A stretch of DNA of 64,000 nt from Asterias rubens (lineage: Eukaryota > Echinodermata > Asteroidea > Forcipulatida > Asteriidae), in NCBI RefSeq assembly GCF_902459465.1, contig NC_047063.1, forward strand, positions 25,589,055 to 25,653,054, written 5' to 3'. Shown here piece by piece: positions 51,001 through 63,000 of this stretch (positions are counted from its first letter, which is position 1; every line of letters begins with the position of its first letter). The notes under the pieces were generated by a model, which was not told where the DNA came from, did no database searches, and saw only the letters and a list, made by a program, of their open reading frames with translations. Both the position numbers and the translations under genes were made by a program.

Positions 51001-54000
51001 TGAAGCTGAAGGTACATGTAGGTAAACTTGTCAACTGTTGGTTGTGTGCTCTGTAGGGCAGAGTCTGTTGGGAAAAGAGACTTCATCTAATCATTTGGCG
51101 CAGCTTGCAGATGAAGGTAGTTAAACTTGTCAACTGTTGGTTGTGTGCTCTTCAGGGGCAGAGTTTGTTTGGAAAAGAGACTTCGTCTAACCAAGCAGTA
51201 TTTGGCCCAGCTTGCAGATGAAGGTAGGTAAACTTGTCAACTGTTGGTTGTGTTCTCTTCGTCTAACCAAGCAGTATTTGGCCCAGCTTGCAGATGAAGG
51301 TAGGTAAACTTGTCAACTGTTTGTTGTGTGCTCTGAACGGGCAGAGTTTGTTGGGAAAAGAGACTTCATCTAATCATTTGGCACAGCTTGCAGATGAAGG
51401 TAGGTAAACTTGTCAACTGTTTGTTGTGTGCTCTGAACGGGCAGAGTTTGTTTGAAACCTGTTGTTGTGAAGAGTGTGAACTGTAAACAAGAAACATAAA
51501 TGTTTTAACAAAATATGAAAAACAACATTTTTGACTGTACATTGACAAGTAGATTCTGATGAAACTGATTTTCTGCCTCTTAAAAATATTTGTGTTGATT
51601 TGACTCATTACCATGTAAAGAACTGAAGTGCTTATTCAGGCTGTCCTACTAGCGGGTTGGTGGTTACACCTACACCTACCGTAATGGTATAAATTGCTGT
51701 ACTCAAGATCAACCATAAATCTATGGGATGCATTATGTTCTCTATTAAATAAAGTAAATGGGATTGGGATTTTTTGTTCTCTTTTTTTACAGAGAAAGAT
51801 AATGAAGACGCCAGAGATATTGACAAAGACGCCATATCACACAGACTTAAAGAAGATGTGGTAAGTAATGTGTGACAGGCTTGTTTAAATGAAAAAACAT
51901 GTGTTTGTGTACATTCATCATTGTATGGTGTTCATTGTATTCATAAAAAAACATTGCAAAAAAATCTCAAATGGCTTTTTTTCTCACAAAGATGTTTGAT
52001 GTTAGCCTGAGTGAAACTGATTTTTGTCATCCCTGGTACATCATCAGGAATATTATGTGATATTTAATATTATTTTTGAATAATTTGTGACATCAAAATA
52101 ATCGTTGATAAAGAGCTGGTAACCACATGTGCTCACAAACTGCAGCACTTGCATGTAATAAACAAGACAAAAAATGGAGAGAGAATTCCACGGTGGACAG
52201 ATGAGGACATTATGGTCTGGCTGGCTTCAATGACTTATTAGCCTTTAATTGTTGTGAGACAATGGCGCAGGGTTCTATCTTGTCTAGTTTAACAATCCAC
52301 ATGCTGATAGTACTTCAGGTAAACCCTTGTAAAGGTTGCAATGATTCACAAAAATGACATTGAGTGAACAGAAGAGGTGCTTATAATCTTTAATGAGTTA
52401 CATACATAATCCAGATAAAATAAGAAAACTTTTTGCACTTTTTTTTTATCATCATACGGAAGCTGATAAACACTAGTTTTCTATTGAACCTTACAGCTCG
52501 AACTGAGTGGAAAACTACAGAGGAAAGTTTGCCAGGAATATGACTTTGAAGCAACACCTGAGATGACTGTACTGAGAGGTCACAATTTGTCAATTACTTG
52601 CCTTGTCATATCCCCTGACAACAAGTACATATTTAGTGCTTCTAAAGAATGCTGCATTATCAAATGTAAGTCTGGTCAACTCTCTTCTCATCATGCCCAT
52701 CCTTGGTGTATTTTGACGGTATTAAGTAGGCCTCTGTCAAGTCTCCAGGTATTGGCATGCCTGAAAGCCAACGTCATTACACGGTTAAATTTAAAAAAAT
52801 TCCATTACCCATTGAAAACCTTTCGCTGTACGTTTTCTACGAAACAAAATAAATAAATAAATACATAAATAAAAACGCAACCCCCCCCCCCCATAAAAAC
52901 AACAACAACAACAACAACCCCAAAATACCCCGACATTGCAAGTAACTTACAGACACTGCTCGCCATAACAGCAACTTACCTGCCTTTGGAGTTTCCAAAG
53001 TTCTGCAAGGATTACTGTGTGATCTTTGACTATTTATAGTACGTCACTAATCAAATTTGAAAACCAAGAATTGCATGGTGTCGTACCACTTGTGTATCAG
53101 GGATAAGCTTGGGCAATATCACGATATTATCGAAAATCGCGATACCACTTATCAAACGATTAAGATATCGTCTTGATTTGCTGTTAATCAATTTATCAGT
53201 AAGTTGCTGTTTTGATGAAGTATCACGATGTCTTCCCTAATCTTCAACAACAAAGGACTGTTTAAAAACATATTAAGTCCAAGACCAGACCGCAAGATTC
53301 CCAAATTGATCCAAACTGACCGTTTTTTGGGGGAAAAAAAAAACATTACATAATCAAAGACTTAAGTGCTCAGGCGTCTCACACAGAAACTACAGAAGTA
53401 ATACAATTGTATCATTTACCTCCCCGTGTGGTGGAGATTGTGCCGCCAGTTGCAGACCACATTGGGATCATATTACACAAACCACAACCCATTGAGCACC
53501 CACAGGGAATGATGTAGTCACCTCATGTTCATTATGGATGCCTATTGGTTAACTAGAATGAAATGGGCGAGATCTAATTATATATGCATACAGTCATTAT
53601 CAGTAGGCACTTTAAAAGACACTTAAATATGTTTTTAACTAAAAGGCCCAGGTTTTAACACCATGTGTGGAAATACTACCAAAATGTATACCTCGATTGA
53701 ACGACAACCAGAAGGGATAAAAAACAAAGACAAATCATGCGGGTCAGGGGTAACAAAAGTAAACCAAATTACTGTTGCTCGGAAGCATGCTGCCCCACGC
53801 ATGACCAACAAACACAATGAACTCAGAAACAACAAAAGGGAAGGGAAACCAAACAGGGGATCGTTCACGACCTGCATGCAAACAAATTGAACATCTATTA
53901 CGCTGTGTGGTTTAAACAATGATCCTTAAGGAGGCGGAGAAATGTCATAAGAGGACAAATTACAGCAGCTTCGCGAATGACAGGTGGTATCGTGTCCCAC

Positions 54001-57000
54001 AATCTGGGAAATCGATGGGAGGGTGAATGGAACAATGAGTCGGTACGAGCTGAAAGATGGCGGAATGTGAGTGAGTCAAGATGACGAGGATTAATGAAAA
54101 CCCCGGTAAGAATGGATTTGCAGTGAGCAGTGCCATGTAAAACCTTGAACACAAAGGCACTGAGCAAGTAATTACGCTTGTTAGTTAAAGGATGCCAGTG
54201 AAGATGCTGCAATCTGTCCTCATAAGACATTATTCCGCGCCTTTGTTTAAGAGCAAGCCGGGTAGCAGTTCTTTGAACCCTTTCAAGCTGATTTTGTTGT
54301 GATAATGTAAACGGATGCCATGCTGGGAGACCATACTCTAAAATTGGGAGAACAAGAGATTTGTACAGTGAGAAAATTGCGTTAGTGGAGGACCCTCTAG
54401 CAACTGTTCTGATGAAACCTAACATGCGATTGGCTCTGGCAACTACTGAGGAGGTATGAGTTGCCCATGAAAGTTTGGAATCAAGTGTAAGCCCTAGGTA
54501 CTGAAACGACTTGGTAGATTCTATTGGAAGAGTACCTAGGTTGTACAATATTGGGTCAAGGTTCCTGCATCTTGTGATATGCATGACCTTGGTTTTACTA
54601 ATGTTGAATGTCATTTCATTGACATTGGACCAGTTAACAAGCTTATCCAAGTCGGATTGGAGCACAAGTTCGTCATTGGCGTTTTCTATTGTGCGGTACA
54701 GAAGAATGTCATCGGCAAATAACACACAACTGGATGAAGTTGAATGGGATATGTCATTAACAAAAAGATTGAATAGTAACGGCCCTAATACACTGCCTTG
54801 AGGAACACCAGAAGTAATGTTAACCCAAGAGGAGACTCCGCCCCTAAAGAGAACCCGTTGCTTGCGGTCTGTCAGGAAAGACCGAACCCAACACCACAAC
54901 TTGCCCCGAACATTGAAAGAGGTAGCAAGTTTTTCAAGTAGGATGTGGTGTGGCATTGTGTCAAAGGCTTTTGACATGTCCAAGAAAACGGCATCTACTC
55001 TAGGGAGGCGGCGTCTATCAAGGGTGGATGACCAAGATTGAATAATGTTCACCAGTTGGGTAACGCAACTCCTGTGTTTTACAAAGCCGTGCTGATAGGG
55101 ATTTAGGAGAGCAAAGGTGTTTAAGTGATTATTTAATACAACAGTTATAATGCGTTCAAGAACCTTACATAACACAGAAGTCAGAGCAACAGGCCTATAA
55201 TTAGTTAACAATACCTTATCCCCTTTCTTGTGAACTGGTGTAATGTTAGCACACCGCCAAGCATCAGGCAGTTGACCGATGCTCAGCGATGCGTTAAACA
55301 ATAAGCCAAGAGGATGAGCTATTTCGGAGGAGATTTTGTTCAGAACGTTAGGCAAGATACAATCAGGTCCAGGAGATTTATTAGAGGGGAGCTGTTTAAG
55401 CAACGCAGCAATTTGGTTGGCAGAAACTGAAATGTGAGACAACTCAGGAATATGCAGTGAGCAGGGCGGGGGGAGGTTGGGAACCGGACCTGATTGTTTA
55501 CAAACAGAACAGAAGTAATCACTGAATGCAGATGAAATTATGTCAGGGCTGGTTATTTTACAGTTATTATGATAAAATGATGGAGGCGGGGGCGATTGTT
55601 TCCTGCCTCTGACAAAGGACCAGAAACTACGTCGGTTGTCCTTGCATTCGAACAAGCGATTGACATAACCCCAATATGTTTTACGGGTAGTTTTTTTAAC
55701 TACATTGCGAGCAGTTTTGTAATTAATCCAGTCAAGTGGGCGACCAGATTTACGGGCTAAATTGAACAGTTTGTGTTTTTCGTTAATCAGTTTATTGAGT
55801 TCTGGGGTGATCCAAGGTGTGTGACGGGATTTTCGTTTAGAGACCTTGGGAATGGAATCACGGATAGCAGCATCAAACAAGTCATTGAAGTTCTCTGTGG
55901 ACTTGTTGATGTCGTTGGTGTCTATGAACACAGACCAGGGAACCAGATGAATTAAGTGTTTTAAATGTTCGAAGTCACCGCGACAAAGGTAGCCGAGAAC
56001 CAAAGCATCGTTGCAAATGAGTACCCAGTTCCAAAACTAACCAGGCACAAAATGCACAGGCCGACTAATTGGATGTTGTTTCAGTAGCAGTTGAATTAGC
56101 TTTAAGTTGTTTCTCCTGAACATCTTGTGATGCAGCTTTCAAAGTTTGTATCCCTGATACCTCACTTTGGCATCTGACAAGTTGAGACACTGTTTATGAA
56201 TCTCTTTTTTCAGGGAATATTGAAACAAGGCTGAAGGAGTACATCATTCCAGGTGGGAAGAAAGGTACAGAAGACACACATAAAGGTCACACAACCCACA
56301 TCCTGGCACTCGCAATCTCAAGTGATGGTCAGTTCTTAGCATCAGGGTGTAGGAGTAAACTCATACACATATGGAATCCCAGCAATGGGGAACTGTTGCA
56401 CACGTTCAGGGGCCACAGGGATACTGTGTCGGTGAGTACTTGTAGGAACCAATGGCCTCAGTTTCTTCTAGATTGTATTTAATATTGTTTAGTTTATAAC
56501 TTTCAGAAAAATTGAATACGGTTTGATTAATTGGAAGGATAACAGGAAGGTAGTAAGAAAATAATTTTTCCACTTATCAATTGAAACGGATTCAAATGTT
56601 GTTAAGATGGCAGAAATAGTTATTACATCAAGAACAAATGAATCCAGAAGTCTCTTGATCTTGTCAGCAATGTGCTAGATCTAAATTGCCTGCCAGCAGT
56701 GGATGGCAAAGCAGCAGTCAATGAAATATTGAACCAATTGGATTGGGTTGGTGGATTCTTTCGGAATTTATGTACTGTATTTGGTTTGGCATCACTGGTC
56801 ATTGTTTTCAAAGTTGTACTTTGCAACAAAGATGACATGATCTTCATTAGTGTGTGGTACAGTGTGTGATAATTCCTCTCGGCACACCTCACAACATTAT
56901 TATAGGCTCTGATGTGGGGAGATTACCAAGGGGTGTGGTGGCGGAGAGAAATAGCCTTATATTTCAATGGTGCATCAGGCCTGGAATTACAATTTTTTTA

Positions 57001-60000
57001 GGGCAAGGCCACTTTGGCCTTGGATCAAGCAAAATTTTGAAGGGCACCAATGCCAGTAGAAAGGGCACCTAGGCCAAAAGTTTCAAAATAAAAAGGCGCG
57101 AAGGCCAGTAAGTTATCAAAGGGCGGGTAACTTACTGGCCTTATTATTTAAACAAGTAAATTTAAAAATTGGCCAGAGGTTTTCCTATGGTTAGCTAACC
57201 CAATGGAACAGTTTTTTTTATGAATAAAGATATTGATAAATCATATCTTATTCAAGATATTGATAAATCATATCTTATTCATAAAGAAACTAATCCCAAG
57301 TTAACTTTCTTGCATAGTTCTCAAATTCATCTTTTACATCTTTCTCCAATCGCTCTTTTTGCGTCTTTATTTTGGCAAATTCCTTCGTAAACATTTTCCA
57401 AGAGTCATTTCATTCACCAATAATATTTTTCGTCCGTTCACAAACGGACGATACCATATATGGTCATTTTAACAACAGCACCCTCTGTTGATCAATGGAT
57501 TGTGTTAGACTGGTTCCTTGTGAAATCGGGACATCAGATAAACGAGCGTGTGGATTGTATGCGATGCTGGTTGGCGCTAGCTTGTGCGATGACTCAAAGA
57601 GGAATCGATCATAGGGTGGATTTCACAAAGAGTTAAGAGTAGTCTTATCTCGAGTTTGAAGAGTTACTTGTCCAGCCTTTATATTTATTATCTTCCAGTA
57701 TGCGCTAATCCACCAATCAGATGCTCGAACTACTAGGGAATAAAAACTACTACTTCCTCTGTTTTTATTACACAGCGCTTATTGTGAATGTCAATGCGTC
57801 ATGCTCCGTATACGGCCAGTGCAAAAATTACATTCTAAACTTAGTGTGCGTGCATACTGTTCGTCGCGAAGTAACGTTCTGAAATTTTAAACTTTGCGCA
57901 TTTTACGTGAAACTGGAAAATAAATTTGTTACAACATGCGCGCTCGCGGAATACAAAAAAACATAGCTCGTCTGCGTCACATATCCAAATCGGCCTTCGG
58001 CCGTGTTGGATATTGGATGCAGAAACACTATATTTTTCCGTATTCGACTCACGCTTGTGTGACTAGTCTTAACTCTTTATTAAATTAACCCCAGGTCCTT
58101 TCAATGAGCAAGTGCATCAAATAGATGAAAAAATATCTGACCACATTCCTCTAGTTAGCCCATTTGTAATCAATGGGGAGGTCGGTTCTGAGAAGGAAGT
58201 TGTATTTAGGATGTCTTTGCAGAATGCCTTGTTCACTATTCTTAAGAGTCTCAGTACTAAACATGTTGTTTTGTCTTCAGGGTTTAACATTTAGGAAAGG
58301 AACACACACGTTATACAGTGCTTCACATGATCGAACTGCCAAAGTATGGAATGTCGATGAAATGGCCTATGTGGAGACCTTGTAAGTATTTTAGTTCTTA
58401 ACTACTTTATTTAGAAATATAGGTGTCCACTATTGCCCTTTGACATTCATTGAACTGCAGTCCATTTAGAATAACTAGTCAATTATCATGAGTGTTTTCA
58501 TTTGCAATAAAGTAAATACTTTGTGTTAACCTTTGGTTGTTTTTTTCTTACCTAAACAACAACAACATGTTTTTCACAGGGATTTTGTTCATGAATGAGC
58601 ATTCATAAATACCCCAGACAGTTTCGCTACTCCTAATGGTGGAGCTGTTTATAACTGGCTGAATGAGCTGAATCTGGGGGGTTAGCTCATGCTACATGTA
58701 GACAGGGTCTTTTGTTTTTGACTAACGCTGGCTTGGCGGTCGGGGCATCATACCCACGTAAAACAGCAAGCTAGTCAGATCAATGGATATAAGAAAGTGC
58801 ATCGATGATCTCAATGTCAACGCATCTGTTCTTGGTCTAGTTTTCGCCAAACCAAATACCAAGCTTTCATCATTCAATCAGGTAACATTCAGCAACGTTG
58901 AAGATATCATCAGGAAACTATCTGTTAAAACCTGCTCCCTTGATCCTCTACCCACATGGCTGTTAAAGAAACATATTCTTGTACTCATGCCCACCATCCT
59001 AGAGACCGTCAACTCCTTGCTGTTAAGTGGTACTTTCCCTTCCTGTCTTACTCAAGCAACGGTTACACCTGTTCTCAAGAAACAATCATTGAACAAAGAC
59101 AGTCTTTGTATCTACAGGCCAATCTCCAATATTCACTTTCTCGCTAAGGTCTTGGAGAAAGTTGTTGCTCATCAACTGCATGAATATATCGACCTGAATC
59201 ATCTTGATAACCCGAGACAGTCTGCCTATAAAAAGAACTACAGCACTGAAACAGCTCTACAATCTTTACAGAATGACATTTCACGCGCCTTGGACGACAA
59301 GAAGGCTACATTTCTGTTGCCCCTTGACCTATCAGCAGCGTTTGATACACTTGACCATGCCATTCTAACGGAAAGACTTCACACTCATTTTGGACTCTCC
59401 AGATTCAGTGGGTCGTGTCCTATCTTCAGAACAGGACATGCTCCGTTGCCATTGATAATTCAAATTCTCCCCAGGTTAAACTTGAGTATGGAGTCCCACA
59501 GGGGTCAGTCCTAGGGCCCCTGCTGTTCACTTTGTACCTGCAACCGATTGCCAATATCTTCCAAGAACACAATATTAACTATCACATATTAAGGTGTATT
59601 TTCCATGCCCCCTTTTTTGTTCCCTCCCCACTTGTAAGGCGTTCTGTTCTTTGTATAGCGCGGTATAAATGCTCTTTATTGTTATTATTATTATGTATGC
59701 TGTCGAGATACAAATATATTTTACATGTGATCCAGGTTCTCAAGACTCTATCCAAGGTGCACTCTCCAAGCTGATGTGGTCAAAGACATTCAAACCTGGA
59801 TGACTGTCAATAAACTGCAACTCAACCAAGACAAAAACGGAATTCCTGGTAGTTGCATCGCAAGCACATCATCATAAGCTCACTGATGTCAAGTTGACAC
59901 TTGGTGATGTTGTTCTTGAACCCTCACAATCCCTTCAGATCCTTGGTGTCATCTTTGATGATCGTCTTCTTCATGATACTCAGGTGGCAAATATTTCAAG

Positions 60001-63000
60001 AAGTGTTAAATTTCACCTCCGTAACCTGACTTTGATCAGGAAGTACCTTGATGATAGTTGTACACATGCGGCAATTCGAGCACTAGTTCTTTCAGAGTTT
60101 GACTATTGTAATAGCCTTCTTCATGGAACATCAACAAAGAACTTGCACTCGCTACAGCTCCTTTGAAATCAAGCTGCCCATCTTATCTACAAGAAACCAA
60201 AGTACACGCATACATCACCTCTCATCCAGACATTGGCTACCAGTTTTGCAACGGATTGAATATAAGAACGCAGTACTCACTTATAAATCACTCTGTAACC
60301 AAGCTCCAACTTATCTTTGCAACCTTCTCCACACCCGCCAATCTTTGTATAATTTAAGATCCACTTCAGCTGTTGTATTGAATGCCCCACAATCACGTAC
60401 CAATGTAGGACCTAAAGCTTTTGCTGAAACTGGGCCAAAATGCTGGAATCGTTTTCCTCAATCTGTTCGATTAACCAATTCCCTGAGTTCCTTTAAATCC
60501 CAATTAAAACCCAATTCTATCCTAAGTTACTCTAGATTGAATCATTGTTAATTACATTGTTTTGTCTGTAAAACATGTAGTTTATCTTTTTGTTTGGTTG
60601 CTATTGTTTTTTGTAAGCGCTGTGTATCGCTTTTGTAAAAAGCGCTATATAAGTAAGGTTATTATTATTATTATAATGGATGATATCATCGTCAGCCGTG
60701 CAAGAAAACCATGCTGTTTAATGGTTGATTTTTTGTTTAACGGGAGTTTTGGACTACCATTGGAAATCACTGTATCCTGACTGAACTAGCTACGATCCGG
60801 TCTCGCTTTTAACATTTCCTGAAAAAATATATGAAATAATCTACCTATACAGTATACTATATACGGATTGGGGACTGTAGCCGACACTCATAATGGGAAA
60901 AACTTGCTGGTTTTTTGTGACCTGTTTTCTTTCTTTTCATAGCCATTTAAAAAAAAAAAAAAAATTTGAGTTGCACCGAATTTTTCATACAAAACGACAG
61001 ATATGCTCCTCATTTCAATGTACTGCTACATCATTTTTGTCAATACTTTTCAGATAAGGCCAAAAAAGACTGACCTTCAGAAGCCTTTTGGACTAATTAT
61101 ATTTTCAAACTGAGGTCACACATGAAAAACTACAGAAAATGCTGCAGATAAAACTTGGCAATTATGCTTATTAACGCATGGGCTGCGGATAGACTGTGCA
61201 CCTATTGTCTTATCATGTATTGTGGAAAATGAAGTGTTACGTGGTGAGTGCTTTTGTTTGCAAGTTACACAATGGACATCTTGACATATCAGCCACAGGC
61301 ATCCTAGGATTCCTGCCTCCATTGATTACCTGTCAGCCACAGGTATCCCTGGCTTCCAGCCTTCAATGGGTACCTGTCAGTCACAGGCACCCTTGGCTTC
61401 CAGCCTTCAATGGTTACCTGTCAGCCACGGGCATCCTAGGATTCCTGCCTCCAATGATTACCTGTCAGCCACAGGAATCCATGGTTTCTAGCCTTCAATG
61501 GTTACCTGTCAGTCAAAGGCATCCTTGGATTCCTGCCTTCAATGGTTACCTGTCAGTCACAGGCATCCTTGGCTTCCAGCCTTCAATGGTTAACTGTCAG
61601 CCACAGGCATACTAGGATTCCTACCTTTAGTGATTACCTGTCAGCCACAGGCATCCATGGCTTCCAGCCTTCAATGGGTACCTGTCAGTCACAGTCATCC
61701 TTGGCTTTCAGCCTTCAATGGTTACCTGTCAGCCACAGGCATACTAGGATTCCTGCCTTCAGTGATTACCTGTCAGCCACAGGCATCCATGGCTTCCAGC
61801 CTTCAATGGGTACCTATCAGTCACAGGCATCCTTGGCTTCCAGCCTTCAATGGTTACCTGTCAGCCACAGGCATACTAGGATTCCTGCCTTCAGTGATTA
61901 CCTGTCAGCCACAGGCATCCATGGCTTCCAGCCTTCAATGGGTACCTATCAGTCACAGGCATCCTTGGCTTCCAGCCTTCAATGGTTACCTGTCAGCCAC
62001 AGGCATCCTTGGCTTCCAGCCTTCAATGGGTACCTGTCAGCCACAGGCATCCATGGCTTCCAGGCTTCAGCGGTTACCTGTAAGCCACAGGCATCCTTGG
62101 CTTCCAGCCTTCAGTGGTTACCTGTCAGCCTTAGGCATCCTTGGCTTCCAGGCTTCAGTGGTTACCTGTCAGCCTTAGGCATCCTTGGCTTCCAGCCTTC
62201 AATGGTTACCTGTCAGCTACAGGCATCCTTGGTTTCCAGGCTTCAGTAGTTACCTGTCAGTCACAGGCATCGTTGGCTTCCAGCCTTCAATGGTTACCTG
62301 TCAGTCACATGCATCCTTGGCTTCCAGCCTTCAATGGTTACCTGTCAGTCACAGGCATACTAGGATTTCAGCATTCAATGGTTACCTGTCAGTCACAGGC
62401 ATCCTTGGCTTCCAGCATTCAATGGTTACCTGTCAGCCACAGGCATCGTTGGCTTCCAGGCTTCAGTGGTTACCTGTCAGCCTTAGGCATCCTTGGCTTC
62501 CAGCCTTCAATGGTTACCTGTCAGCTACAGGCATCCTTGGTTTCCAGGCTTCAGTAGTTACCTGTCAGTCACAGGCATCGTTGGCTTCCAGCCTTCAATG
62601 GTTACCTGTCAGTCACAGGCATCCTTGGCTTCCAGCCTTCAATGTTTACCTGTCAGCCACAGGCATCCTTGGCTTCCAGGCTTCAGCGGTTACCTGTAAG
62701 CCACAGCAACGTTGGCTTCCAGCCTTGAATGGTTACCTGTCAGCTACAGGCATCCTTGGCTTCCAGGCTTCAGTGGTTACCTGTCAGCCTTAGGCATCCT
62801 TGGCTTCCAGCCTTCAATGGTTACCTGTCAGCTACAGGCATCCTTGGTTTCCAGGCTTCAGTAGTTACCTGTCAGTCACAGGCATCGTTGGCTTCCAGCC
62901 TTCATTGGTTACCTGTCAGCCTTAGGCTTCCTTGGCTTCCAGCCTTCAGTAGTTAGGCTTTATTAGTTTATTAAAAGTTATTACTCATCTATTAGTTTTG

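Noticed and set aside
61542..62249. Long open frame (235 codons) in the 44-bp array
   Set aside because: The frame is open only because the repeat unit lacks stops; neighbouring frames are equally open and the array lies inside an RRP9 intron. Not called as a gene.
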